From assembly GCA_004352715.1 (NCBI GenBank), contig SCFE01000011.1, forward strand, positions 902,161 to 966,160: a DNA stretch of 64,000 nucleotides, given 5' to 3'. The DNA comes from Hofstenia miamia (taxonomy: Eukaryota; Xenacoelomorpha; Acoela). This document shows, piece by piece, positions 12,877 to 25,394 of this stretch. Made by a program: the position numbers and the translations under genes. Every line of letters starts with the position of its first letter. The first letter of the stretch is position 1. The notes under the pieces are model-generated. The model did no database searches. It saw nothing but the letters and a program-made list of their open reading frames with translations, and was not told where the DNA came from.

Positions 12877-13092
12877 TTAATGAACTGACTTGGATCGATA
12901 GTAAACATAAGCGCCCGAAACAATGACGGCAATAATGATAGGTGATGGGAACCCAAAATACCATGGAGTGTTTAAAATTACACCAATTACAAATATTACT
13001 ACTCCAATAAGCACATAGATGTAACCAAATACCCTGCAGAATTTCATCAATAGCTTCATGTACGCTTCTTTCCCACCACTTTCAGAATTGCA
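12877..13092 (-). CDS. PQ-loop gene exon 3 (C-terminal two-helix tail)
   Basis: 71 codons plus stop after acceptor atttttag|TGCAAT, phase 0 as required by exon 2. It encodes a short charged linker, two hydrophobic helices (about residues 258-275 and 283-299) and a tail ending YYRSKSVH. The helix pair is not part of the usual seven-TM PQ-loop fold, so the assignment rests on strand, position, phase and open reading. Confidence 0.75.
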   Translation of the reverse strand, partial: CNSESGGKEAYMKLLMKFCRVFGYIYVLIGVVIFVIGVILNTPWYFGFPSPIIIAVIVSGAYVYYRSKSVH

Positions 13093-16000
13093 CTAAAAAT
13101 TATATTATATATTTCGTTTATAATATATATTAACACTTAGTTAAAATATTTGGCTCTAAAACAACCAGATTTCGATGGCAATTGACCACTAAATTTCCTA
13201 TTCCTATAGATACGTTCACATTGTTTAGATGAATTATTGAATTTTCCACTTTCACAAAGAATTAAATTTTTCAGTAAATTTAAAAATATTCCATTAATAT
13301 TAGTAATGTGCTATAAATATTAAATTTGTATTTCATACCATGCAAATTCATAAACTACAGTAACTGATCATTTTAACCATAATATCATAAAAGCAAAAAA
13401 ATGGTTAGTAAGTAGTTTTAACAAGGAATTCCTCCAAAACAAAATTAGGTAACCTTCTAGGCATCTAGTGTTATTTAAAATGCTCGATGAAAGATTAAGT
13501 TCATAAGTTTTCCTGGCAATCTTCCAAAAAATTGAAGTTTCACTATTAATGATCTAATATTTCTGTGCCAAGAAACCTTTTCTATTGTGCGGTAGTTGTT
13601 TTCATATTTGATCTTGCAAGCAATACTTAGAATTGAATAAAACTTTGTAAAAAATGTGTTTCTCATGCGGTAAAGCGGAAATGTATGTAGTAGACATGAT
13701 TCTAATCTAATATCTTCAAAGCTCATTAATGAATTGGGTAAGTTAGAAAATTGATTTAATAGATATGTAGAAATAACTATAATACATAAAATCCAAACAA
13801 GGAGTTTTGCATTAATTTTATTTGGCAAATATTTGAAAACACCATTACAATTTAACATTCAAATAGCAAACTACCCATGAATGAACAGTTTCTGACAATG
13901 AACACATCACCGTAGGTATACATAACGAGTGAACACTTAACTATGACCACATCTTGGTAGTTACACGTAACAGCTGATAACTAACATTGTACCAAAGAGA
14001 ATTATTACCATTAGTGTTGGGAAGTAATTCATCCATAGGTGATTAATAAGTATAGCTGAGAAAATGATCACACAGGGAGCGACCAATACGAATTGAATCA
14101 TTGTTGGCAATCTGTTGCCCAAGACCTTAACTAAAACTTAAGTCCTTCAATCGACAATGTAGAATACTGTGGTACCAAAATTAATTGTTTCTTATTGGCT
14201 GGTAGTTTGTTAAACATACAAGTAATATTTTGAAGCTGTTGATGAAATCACATTCTAACGAATATAATTTTTATAGAAATTTGACTTATTTAATACATTG
14301 GTAAATTTCCTAATAATGTTCATTTTCTAGCTTCTTTTTATACATATTAGTTTATACTAGTTGGAAAAGTTTTTGAGATGTTACTAGTAAAACTAGGTAT
14401 CTTTCAAATTCAAATACAAATATTCACTTACTGTCGAATCTAAGGATATTTTAGGATAAGATGATAGTGGTGCCTTCTTGGTTTCACTGTAGACTAAAAG
14501 TTGAAGACCATTGAGAAAGCACATGGTTGCGGAAAAGTAGGTCATCACCACATATTGCAAGGGCATGCTCAATACATAATTCGATATAAAATCTGTAGTT
14601 TTCCCAGTGAGAGACATGATAATAGTTGAAGTTGCCTGTCCTTCAGTTGATTTAAAATCCATATTTAGTACAACCTATATTTAAAACATTGATATAACTA
14701 CATGTAAATATGAACGTTGTTCTTACATGTATAACATACTAAAAGCTCATAACTGGTTTAAAAGCTTCAATCAGTGCACTACACATAAAAAGGCACAAAG
14801 CATGATGGAACATCTTGTACAGAATGATACCAGTTAGGAATAAAAAATATACTAAAAGAACTTTTTAAAAAATATATATGAAACATGATTTTCTGCAAGA
14901 CAAAATAAAAAATAGTTGCAACAGTAACGTTTTGGAGTATTTTTAATGCTTCATCTAGATTCATTTTTTACAAATAATGTATGAGGGATTAATAAAATTT
15001 TGAATCATTTTAAGAGATTCAGAGTAACCCACTAAGTTATGGGCAAGTATCAATAATTAGCAAGTATGAAGGTCCTTGGAAATTCATTAGTTTTCTATAG
15101 TATTCAGTTTTCTAGTGTCGATGGTGAGATATTGCCATTTTCTTAACACAAGGTGGATATAATTCATTGATTCTATCAAGAAGCAAAATCTACAGTGCGT
15201 TATTTTGCACATGAATGCAACTTCATTTAAGTATGTGGTTAGTTGTATAATATATTTACTAAAATTATAGTAAAACTTTGATAAGTTATCATTGCAAGGA
15301 CAAAATCCACAATTTTTAGTAAAATTTTTATACAGTTTCCCCAGTGTCATTGACCTTTACAAAAATAGAGCTATACTATATGGAACAAATGAATTATTTA
15401 CACTACATTCTATTCAATGTCTATGGTTTCTGAACGTATCATTCATAGATAGGACGCGATTATCAAGAAGGATTAGAGGTAATTTGGTGAGCAAGGCAAC
15501 TTCATTTGTATAATATCCTTCATACATTGCTCATTTTTGTCAGACGATTACATAGGGCATCATTGTCTGATTTGATTTTAAGGTTACACAAACTACTTAT
15601 AGTATCCAAAGCTAGAAACCAATTTCATAAAAAATTTATAATTACATGTATTAGCTGATTGCAAAAATTGAACTTATAACGGGTGATCGGAAAAATTTAG
15701 GCAAAAATACTTGTAATTGAAAACTTTATCTAATGAACCTTTTTAAAAAACCTTCGTCACGTGATTGATATTTAGTCACAATTTCATATCGATTTTTTTT
15801 TGAAAATGCATTCATGGTCTGAACAGCAGCGAAGAACTTTTATTATAGAAATTAAAATGAGCTACCTTGACAAGTCTGTTAGTGGAATAGTCGCTCATTT
15901 TACAAGTATGGAAGTTTAAAGAGCAACTTTTTATAATGAAATAAAAAAATATGAAGAAATAGGATCAATTGATAGACAAGATGGATGTGGCCGACCAGCA

Positions 16001-17384
16001 GAAAAGATGACTGTAAGAAATAAAAAAAATTAGTGGAAAAGACTAGTGATCCAAAAAAAACTGTTAGCTAACGAGATGCAGCTAGAAAGTTTGGTATTGC
16101 GCAACCCTGTTTGTGACATCGTGCACGATGCAGGTCTGCAAGTGATCAAGAAACAAAAACTTGCTTATTGCACTCCAAAACAACTGGAAACTCAGAAATT
16201 AAGAATTGGAAGGTCATTGACTCTGGTTCACCTGACATCATCATGGATGATGAAAGCTATTTTACTCTATCGCACCACAAACTACCAGGAAATCAATATT
16301 ACTATGCGACTGCCTGTGATGATACAAATGAAGAAGTTTGAAGAGAAAGTTGTAGTCTGGATTTCCATTAGTAAGAATGGAATTTCTAAGTCTTGTTTGA
16401 TGCGTTCATCTATGGCAGTTACGAAGAAAGTCTTTCATTAATACATACCATTCAAATGGAAACTATTTGTTTTGGCCAGATTTGGCTTCATCGCATTATG
16501 CCAAATTCTCTCTCGACTTTGTGATTGAAAATGACATCAACTTTGTGCATAAAGATCTTAATCCTCCAGCGTGCCCTAACCTAAGGCCTATATTGACAGG
16601 CTTGTCCAATGGGGTGGAGATCCCCATGGACGCCGTGTAGTGGGGTGGGGATGAATGTTGGCCCCACTATTATTGCCATAAATTTAAGGGGTTGAAAAAA
16701 GATCCAGAAGGTACCAGAACCCTCCCCCAATCTTCATCGTTAATCATAACAAGAAACATATCTACATATATTCTACGTCAAAGTATTTCTACATATTTGG
16801 TTGTTTATTATTTCAATTCATTCCGTTAAAACTTGTTACCCTCCATTTTCACATTTTTATGTTTTAGTTACTGTAGTTCGGCAGTTCTCAAATGTGAAAT
16901 TGCCAAGTATGTCCTAGCAATACCAGTGTCGTCAGCGATCATTGAACGACTCTTTAGCATTGGTGGGTCAATCCTCAGTAACAAAATGAGATAAAAGGGT
17001 TCTCCCCAACAAAGTTAAAAGCTGTTTGTACTTAAGGTATTTAATAAAATACCGAAAATTTATTAGCAAGTTAGTAAAAGACGATTTTATTGAAACTGAA
17101 AGTGCTGTGAATCTTGCTGATTTGTCAGAAGACAGTGATGATGAATAAAATGAGTGTAGTTATTGATTTGCACTTTATAATTGCATTATTTCCTTACTCT
17201 GTTTAAAATTTATTGTTAGCTCACGTATATATATATATATATATATATATATNNNNNNNNNNNNNNNNNNNNNNNNNNNNNNNNNNNNNNNNNNNNNNNN
17301 NNNNNNNNNNNNNNNNNNNNNNNNNNNNNNNNNNNNNNNNNNNNNNNNNNNNNNNNNNNNNNNNNNNNNNNNNNNNNNNNNNNN

Positions 17385-17418
<34 letters not shown>

Positions 17419-19501
17419 TACATAAATTTGGCAAAAACAGTAAGAAAATGTTTAGTAAATATGTTCACATATATTTGCGTTTTAGTGTCGTGAGGATCCG
17501 TGGGGCCCCATGGGGTGGGGATCAAAATTCTGGCCCATGCACAAGCCTGCCTATTGACGATTTTTGAGTAATGCGAAAGACCATTGTCTATAAAGAAATT
17601 AGCAAACTAGCAATTTAGACCAGTTGAGAGGTCGAATAAAAGGATCAATTCAAAAGGTTGATTCAGACGTTGTCCATGAGATGATGGTGAATATGAAGTC
17701 TTCTCTTCGTCGTGCAAGAGAGCAACGAACGTCATCCAGTTTCCATTGACATCTTTACTTAGAAGCACATCCACATAGTTGCTCATTTACTTCATGTTAT
17801 CAAAATATTTTGTTTAGAATTTGAATAAACATTTTAAACTTTGTCTACATATTTTCCGATCACCCGTTATCTAATATTGAAATAAGCAGAAACTTCTTCA
17901 TCGTTTGCCTCAGTTCTAAGAATAGAAATGGTTTGGTTATACACACGCTGGTTGCATTTGAACCTAATTCAGTATTATTGTGGATATTGGCTGGAATGAC
18001 TTGAATTAGATTGTGTCAGTGCGAGGGGAGTTTAGACATGTGGGTATGCGATTCCTAAACAAATTCGTAATGGTTGACTTGGTAAAAGCGTATATACACT
18101 GGTTTTCGTGTTGATAAAACAATCGGAACTGCTTGCACGGCAAGTTCGTCAAATGGAACGCTATTCTTTAAGGTTCTTCATCTGACTAACTTACAAATAC
18201 TTTAAATAAAATTTTCCAACACCTATTCGAATGAATCATGAGTTTTCGATGGGGATATATCAAAATGTATGTGGATTATGATAGAGTATAGATGTGAATG
18301 CAGAAATGGATCCGGGTTTGGATTAAACTGGGTTTAGAAAGTTGCAAACATTTCCAAACTTGCTCTTATTCAGATTTCAGTTAATACAAACTTCAAATCT
18401 AATTTAAAATAAACAAAAATTTAAATTCATTTCTAAGAAAATATTTAAGTGGTCAACCTGTAATATTTAAACATAGCAAAAGCATTTGTGTTTTGTCAAC
18501 GCATACAATCATTGCAAGTTTGCTGTCACTCTATTTGTCATTTCTTACTACAGATAACGCTTTTTGCATATTAAAGTTTCTCTAAATACTTGGGATCTTA
18601 ACATCTGAAATCATTATTTATTTTAACAACCTAATTATATATATATATATATATATATTAAAAGTGCGAAAAATCAGAAATTAATTAAAATATTTTCAAA
18701 AGAATGATTTAAATTATAGCAAGCAAACAAAGGTTTTTCAGTAGCTTGAAAATTTACTTTCCTTTAAGTGCATTTAACATTAGTCCTAATTGACTAAAAA
18801 GTATTTCACCTGCTGTTGACAGAACTAGAAAATAAGCAGCAAAATTGCTGTTTGAATTTCTTCTTGAATTTGGTCACCGTGGAAGAACAAACCCAATCAC
18901 AAGAAACCAACCAACATGTCGATTAAAACCTCGAGAACTTGCCAGTCATTTTATATATATATATAGGTATAATCTTTACTAGGGAATTTTTTTCACATCA
19001 TGTTATATAATAGAAAATATTGAATTGTGTTACCTGTGGAAATGTTTCTACACACCATAAAACAATAGCAATCCATTCTAATTCGTTTACTATCCCGAGA
19101 AAGCTTTCGGAGAGCGTTATCAGTATCCAGGCAATAATGCATAATACTGCATAGAGGATCCTTGTGATTCTTTTCGAGGAGTCATATATTAGAAATTGAA
19201 ACAAAATCGTGATTTCCAAAATTGGCATGTATACAGCGCTGATTTTAGCATAGAGCGGCACGGTAATGGAAAATACAAAAAACAAGTTTACTAGAGAAGC
19301 TGTGAAATTTGCTGTACCCCAAAGAACACTTAGTCCTTCGACTGATCTTCGCTGAAAATTTTTAAAAACCTGTGGGACAAGTACGATAAACCATATTGCA
19401 GAACTGCAAAGTCCTGCTAAGTTCCCGATGACACATAATTGATTTGGCCAATTTCCTCGACAGTTCTCCAATAATATATTATCCGTCGACGAGTTGTTCA
19501 T
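12877..19501 (-). CDS. PQ-loop repeat membrane protein, SLC66-like, complete three-exon gene (308 aa)
   Basis: Multi-pass membrane protein of the PQ-loop family (cystinosin, PQLC and MPDU1 relatives), whose characterised members move amino acids or other small solutes across lysosomal or other internal membranes. Exons 19034-19501, 14432-14674 and 12877-13092 join in phase 0. The first PQ motif is P43-Q44 followed by KNFQRRSVEGLS; the second is P155-Q156, and the rest of that repeat (VLNMDFKSTEGQ) comes from exon 2, so the splice cuts the second motif. About six TM segments span residues 25-225, then exon 3 adds two more. An in-frame TAA sits directly before the chosen ATG. NSS and NFT sites are present. 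The substrate cannot be told from sequence, and I cannot assign it to a named SLC66 subfamily. Confidence 0.88.
13475..13858 (-). CDS. Hypothetical 127-aa protein with N-terminal membrane anchor, inside PQ-loop intron 2
   Basis: Open frame from ATG to stop lying wholly in the intron between PQ-loop exons 2 and 3, same strand. One clear hydrophobic segment at residues 20-36 (LLVWILCIIVISTYLL) follows a short basic start; the rest is basic and soluble-looking, as in type II anchored proteins. I recognise no family. It may be a nested gene, an unannotated exon or a chance open frame in AT-rich DNA. Confidence 0.25.
   Translation of the reverse strand: MLNCNGVFKYLPNKINAKLLVWILCIIVISTYLLNQFSNLPNSLMSFEDIRLESCLLHTFPLYRMRNTFFTKFYSILSIACKIKYENNYRTIEKVSWHRNIRSLIVKLQFFGRLPGKLMNLIFHRAF
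14432..14674 (-). CDS. PQ-loop gene exon 2 (second PQ repeat)
   Basis: 81 codons between acceptor aatatag|GTTGTA and donor GACA|gtaagt, both phase 0. It starts VVLNMDFKSTEGQ, which directly completes the PQ motif ending exon 1, and continues with the helix LQYVVMTYFSATMCFLNG. The match of phase and motif is the main proof that these exons belong together. Confidence 0.88.
16597..17549 (+). mobile_element. hAT element nested in the mariner relic
   Basis: Ends CAGGCTTGTCCAATGGGG and, reversed, CAGGCTTGTGCATGGG. Flanks cctatattga (left) and cctattga (right) look like an 8-bp target duplication with a 2-bp slip. Inside, around 16890-16995, the plus strand encodes the hAT C-terminal dimerisation region (AKYVLAIPVSSAIIERLFSIGG) and ends NLADLSEDSDDE near 17148. 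The internal part of the transposase is missing or hidden in the 132-N gap, so this is a deleted copy. Confidence 0.8.
17226..17413. repeat. (TA)n microsatellite with a 132-N gap inside the nested hAT element
   Basis: (TA)n on both sides of N 17253-17384. Confidence 0.9.
19034..19501 (-). CDS. PQ-loop gene exon 1 (first PQ repeat)
   Basis: 156 codons ending ETFPQ at the donor CCACAG|gtaaca. It contains the first PQ-loop (LVPQVFKNFQRRSVEGLS), the following TANFTASLVNLFF helix, two further helices, and the start of the second repeat helix. Confidence 0.9.
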
Positions 19502-22500
19502 TTATAATCAATTGTTTACAAGGCAAACATGATTTGTTTGAATAGAGATTTTCGACATCTCTCATTCAAGGCTCACGCTCATCTCTTTATGATTAGTTTG
19601 TTTATTTACCTTTTCTCAGAATGTTGCATACAATTAATGGATAGTTGGTCACGGATCAGGTGGGTTATGGGTAAAGGGAAAAATTGAAGTCTATTAAAGA
19701 AGTAAACGATTCTCTTAGGAAATTATATTCATGAATCCGAATTTTTTAAGAATATTCTAATTATTTCAATACTTAGTGTTCAGAGAAAAACAACTTGTTT
19801 CTGAAAAAAAATTGTGTGAGTCTCGTCCAGGAGTGCCACGTACATAGTCAGAGCTTGTCGTGAAATAAAGTCGAAAAAAAGAAGTAAAAATATGCGGGGC
19901 AGTTAAATTTGGTACTAGTCCTGTCAGGCCCTTTTTCCCAAGTTTTTTTCTGGTCTCGGCCCCGTTCAGTTACGATCCCAAAAATTGAATGTTGGTCCCG
20001 CTGCTATTTAGTCCCATAGTCATTAACGTATTGAATTTTACTATCATACATAAAGTTAGAAAATCTTTAATTGCTAATGAAAATATATAATGTAGCTAAT
20101 TATGTGGTCAACTAGATTCAATGCTGAGAATTATGGGTAGTTTCTGAGTTTCATTTTAACGTTTTTGACCAAAGAATTCAGTCATTGTACTTTGGAATCA
20201 TTCAGCCGCCACATAGTCTCATAGGTCTCTGTCATGCTGAACACATGAGCCAGTGGTTTCTCGTTGCCATTGCGGAGAAAAACAGCCTTCAAGCTGTTCT
20301 AATTACATTCTAGATGAGTTTTTCTGTAATTTCAATAATTTTGAAGCATTCATGATGAAATAAATAAATAAATGATTTTATAAAATTTCATTGAAATCCT
20401 AACTTCTAGGCAATGGGAATATTTTTGTTACTGAAAATTCTGACTTGATACAGCAAAACGGTTATGGTTTTTGAAATAAGCGTACCCAGATTAGTCTAAA
20501 CCACTTTACATATCTCCAGTAAACAGAATTGTTGATCAGTGTTATCGCACTTCTCTTCCATTTTTAGAAATTTTAATTGTTGTTGAGCGTAATGATACTT
20601 ACCATTTTACCTCGTTCTTGTGTCTATGAGTTATATCGTTTCTTCTTTTGGAGTGTTATGCATCGACTCTTTTTTTCTTCTCAATAACTTTTGGCATTAG
20701 AATTACAGTCCCACACATAAGTATTGCAACACTCATCTTCACAATTTATTTCGAAATGAGTAACACAATATTTTTGATCTTCTGCCCTGGGATCAAATTT
20801 GGCTTTGTGACTTCAAAGTTTTATGTAATCTTTTCATCAGAAATCTACTTTTCCTCTTATTCACCTGTGAAGAGGCACCCTAAAAACTATCTCTATAAAT
20901 ATACATTCTCTGGAAATTATAGTGAAAAAATGGAATTCAGCTTCAAATATTAAAATTTATTCAAAATTGTGCGTACGAATTCATTCAGTAGATTTCTAAT
21001 TACAAAGAGTGTAAATTTGTGGAAATTCTATTACATCACCAATTTTGATGTAAATTCAACCAATGTAATGGGATTTTATAAAATTTGAACGAAATATATT
21101 TATACAAAACTTTCAGGATAAACTAAATTTTTCACCCTTATTTCCATTATTTCACTGAAACTTACAGAGCATGTATATTTATTGAGATAGTTCTTAGGGT
21201 GATCCTTCACAGATGAATAGGGGAACAACTAGATTTCAGATGAAAAGGAAGAACTTACTAAGGTGTATTGCCTCTATTCTAGAGAGATATTTGAAAGTCC
21301 AATCTTTAAGATTTTCAAAATCCATGAACATTTTTTGACTAATAGTTTGTATGCGTATAATTCAAAAACTTCTACATCCTCATATTTGCAACAATATATT
21401 ATAGCATTTATTAAGTAGAAAATTTCAGTATTTATTACATATTTAGAGTCGTTCTTGTATACAAGGACAAAGGGTGATCTTTTAATATTTTATTAACAAC
21501 TACTACTATAAATTTATTTACAAATTTAAAGTATTTGTAAAAATGAATTGCTAGAATATTTAGAGAAATTATTCCATCTAGTGTAAAGAATATGTTATTT
21601 CTGAATGATAGTGTTGTTAAAAATATATTATATCTATTTTAACTATATATATATACATTTTTTAAAATCGAGCTCTTTGCCAAGAATTTAAAATATCATT
21701 CCCTAAGCTACATATAAAAAAGAAGTAAAACCTATGATAAAAATTGCAGACCAATTTAAAATTTTTTCAAGAAGCTTACTAATTGTTTGCAGAGTCATTA
21801 TTGAATTTCATGTACATTGGTGTAGTAAAACAGCTAAGAAACTTCATAATTGCCTTTGAAATTGATTGTTTGCTGTTGGAAATTTTTTGTCATGTCCTCA
21901 TTTGGCCATACAAATTTTTATGGAAATATATTACACAAATTTTTTGAAGCACATGTATCATTTAGATTTGAAAGAGAACATATAATTTTTCTCAAATCAT
22001 AATTAAAAAACATACAGGAATGTGTCAATATTTTCAAAAAATTGATTAGTGTAATCAATGGTATACGACATTAGGTTTTATATAAAATTTTTAACAACGA
22101 ATTGTGCAAAATACAATTTCTATGTTCATTTATGATATTATTTAGTATTTTTTTCCATCAATTAGAGCAATTAAACAACAATCGTGTAGGAAATATAATT
22201 AATCTAAGCGAAATAAAGAGACATGAAAATTCAATAATTGACATATTGAAGGGGTATTATAAAATTCAAATTTTATATTATATAGAATTCAATATTGATA
22301 TGAGTTTACATATCATTTTTAAAATATACGACCACATCAGACGCATAACTTGTTGAGCAACTATATTCAATAAATATGTTGGAATAGAACAATTCTATTA
22401 AAATTGAAACAATTTGTTTTTAATACTGAATTCACACTCTTTGCAACAACATTTGCCTTGTTTGTCTAGTATTTTTTTTTGTTTTGAATGTTATGAAAAT

Positions 22501-23252
22501 ATTTCTATTATATGAATTACATAGTTAATAAATATATTCGATTGGTCAGTTATTTTCAAAATTTAATTTAAAATAACAGCTACTAAAGCTATTTCATTTC
22601 AAGTTGTAACCAATTAAATAATTCGCACAATGTCAACAAAAATCTTGATTTGAATATAAACGTGAGATACAGCATTCTTAAATCTAAATAGAGAAGCAAA
22701 TGTCCTTGACACATTTTTTTATATTTCAAAATACTTATTTATAAAAATTCATTTCGCCAATATTTTCTGCATATTAAATTTGGAAAGTACTATATTCCAT
22801 TGTGTAAGAAAGAAGCTACTTTCACAGTCAAGTTGTTCAAATTTATTCACTTATATTTATTTATACAACAATAAAACTTTCACGGTAATTGCTTTTCTAA
22901 ATCGAACCTTTTTAGTTTGACAATTTATTCTTCTATTCTCATTAACTAGATGCAGATAACAGCTTGATGAATTGCAGAACTCAATTCAAAACACTAGTCT
23001 ATTAATTTTAACCTTAAACTACATAGAATGGTTCAAAATCCGTAATGGTTTCTTCAAAAAATTTAAGCAATCACAATTCACACTTTCAAATGCGTTTTGA
23101 AATCCAGCATGGCCCCAAAATTTTGGCACAATGTCTTTATAAGGGCTTGGGCATAAATAGTTGAACCTAGCTATTGCTTCCCTGGGATTAGCAACTGATG
23201 ATAATCTATCTATTATATATCAGGATGTCTGGAATATATTTCAGAAAATCTA

Positions 23253-23298
<46 letters not shown>

Positions 23299-24969
23299 AT
23301 AATTTTTAACACAGGAAAAACACATTTTTTCCACTCACTAGGAGCTCACCCCTATCACATAATTGGCAAATTTCATAATAGAGTTTGAAAAATTGTTTAA
23401 ATATACAAGAAAAAAGTTTTTACTGTTAAAATAATGCATAAGTTTGAGTGTGGTCCATTGTTATTTCCAATACTCTTAGCTGAATTTTGTAGCTCTAGTG
23501 AACAAACAGATTCTATAATATATAACATCAAATATTAAAACTCAAATTCAAATATCTATCCCAAAATCCCAAAATTCAAGAAACATTTCAAATTCATGTG
23601 TGGGATTTTTTACGGTGTGTTGAAGATAAATAATAATTTCTTTTCTTAAAAACGACATATTGTAGAAGCATTAATATAAAAGAATTCTTCTAATTAGACA
23701 ATGGCATTCAAAACACAAAAGAATTTATACAATTGTCCAGTAGTAAATGCACTTTGGAATAAACTTTTAAATAATTTAACCTTAAGATACAGATATTAAC
23801 AAATACGTAAAGGAATGTCATGACCTACTAAAGATAGGTCATGGGTAAGTCTATACCATTCTTTAGAAATTACTTTAAGAGAATTTGATCAATGGCAGAT
23901 TTCAACAGTTTGAAATGCGTTATGAATGCATGAACTTTTTAAAAATACTTCATGCATTGTAGTTGTGGCTCTGACTCGATATCAATTATGAATTTACATC
24001 ATAATAAGCGAAAAAAATTAACCTTCACATCACTTAATTGAATTGTTTTTCTCTAAAATTTACTTTTATCTATTAAGCAGTGTTGTGCATTAAAAGCATT
24101 TCGGGAAAATAGTCTTTTCATTGTAGCATCCATCAAAAAAAAAATTTTCAAATGTAGAGGAATGATTAAAATTCTCAACTGCACTTAAAAATACAAAAAT
24201 ATCAACATGTCATAATTAAAGTTAGTCCTTGGGCGTTACTTTAATACTTGATTTTTTTTAAATTGTAAAAAAGTCTTGGTGGTTACCGCACATCTTGCGA
24301 AATTGAACTCTCTTCATTTTTCTTTAGCTTTTTTGTTTGGAACATCAAGGCTTTGTTACGCATAGAATCATATGTACATTTCAATTTCAATCATTGATTC
24401 TTGTGAAACGTTTCAATGGCTTAAACTTTAAACATATCTTTTGAATTGGCAATAAAAATTGCACTGAGTTGCTAGTTATTGATTTCCGAATATAAGTTTC
24501 CGCAATATCAGCATTTGTCCTGTTTAAATTAAAGTGATTGATTATTTATTTGTTATTTTAAGAAGAGAGGCAATTTAAATTTAATACATCAAAATTTAAT
24601 ACATTTCATTGTTTCTATTTTTTTTGAATTTGGATATTATGTAAATTATTTAGTAAATTTCAAAAATTTTTAGTGTATTTTTTACAGAACCTGAATATGG
24701 TTCATTATAGATTACTTGAAAAACTTTAAGCGAAGCACATGAATTTCTAAAAAAAACGGTTTATAAGTTCTTTTAAGTCAGAAAATCAAATTAAAAATTA
24801 GACGGTATCAGAAAATGCTTTGTTTTCACATATCTGACCTTGTCTTGTATTAAGCAAACTTTGTTGTTAATTAATCCACCTTTGAGGAGCCCTGCCCTTT
24901 GTTAATTTAATTCGCTCTGAGATTCAAATGTTTCTTTTAGGTTCTTACAAAATGCCTCTAGGGACATAT
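19502..24969. other. Intergenic, no gene recognised
   Basis: Lies between the PQ-loop start codon and the receptor 3' side. A slightly G+C-richer patch at 19925-20025 looks like an old repeat edge. Open frames at 20648-20953 and 22102-22356 lack recognisable motifs. Short (TA)n runs at 21641-21655 and 23257-23295. Confidence 0.6.
23257..23295. repeat. (TA)n microsatellite
   Basis: About 19 TA units, uninterrupted, in intergenic sequence. Confidence 0.9.
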
Positions 24970-24977
24970 ATTAGTAC

Positions 24978-25298
24978 CAGACTTGTCAACGAGCCGACCT
25001 TCTAACGAGCCAAGCCGAGCTCAGTATTTGATATACAACGAGCATGAAACGAGCCTATTTTAAGCAAAGCAAGTTTATAGTTCTGCTTTCTTTATGGAGA
25101 TTTTTCTTATTTTTGTGTTTATTAAAAAATAGGAAGAGCTATGCAAAAAATTCTTTGAGCACAATATTTTTAAAAAAGTACCGAGCTAAAACAAGCCTCA
25201 TTCAAAGATTTTATGTGGCGAGCAGAGCCGAAATTACACAAAATATAAACGAGCCCAGCCGAGCCGAGCTAGGAAATGTCGGCTCGTTGGCAATTCTG
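24978..25298. mobile_element. hAT-type MITE, GAGCCGAGC family, copy C
   Basis: 321 bp with ends CAGACTTGTCAACGAGCCGA and (reversed) CAGAATTGCCAACGAGCCGA, flanked by perfect ATTAGTAC duplications (24970-24977 and 25299-25306). It sits 96 bp downstream of the receptor stop codon, so it may be part of the receptor 3' UTR. Confidence 0.9.
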
Positions 25299-25394
25299 AT
25301 TAGTACATGTGTATATTTTGATATTAAATATAAGGCTCTAAGTTTAAAACATTAAAATTTAGTAACTATTGATGACACTATAGAAGAATAAAAA

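Larger units (their letters stand above)
15679..17867 (+). mobile_element. Tc1/mariner-superfamily relic (probable DD37D, maT-like), interrupted by a hAT element
   Basis: Terminal inverted repeats begin ACGGGTGATCGGAAAA at both ends (16 exact bases, then weaker identity) and are flanked by TA (15677-15678 and 17868-17869), the Tc1/mariner target. Inside, broken frames encode a helix-turn-helix start (MHSWSEQQRRTF) at 15806, IIMDDESYFTLSHHKLPGN with the first catalytic D, FWPDLASSHYAKF with the second, and NPPACPNLRPI just before the inserted hAT. After the insert the frame resumes DDFxVMRKTIVYKE. Removing the insert leaves 37 residues between the second and third acidic residues. Many stops; inactive. 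It lies in PQ-loop intron 1. Confidence 0.85.

Noticed and set aside
5771-14674. Exon 5771-5921 as an alternative last exon of the PQ-loop gene
   Set aside because: It needs an upstream exon ending two bases into a codon, whereas PQ-loop exon 2 ends in phase 0; read in phase 0 it meets a stop after five codons.
20648-20953. 101-aa hydrophobic frame
   Set aside because: AT-driven Phe/Ile/Tyr content, no recognisable family, no supporting context.
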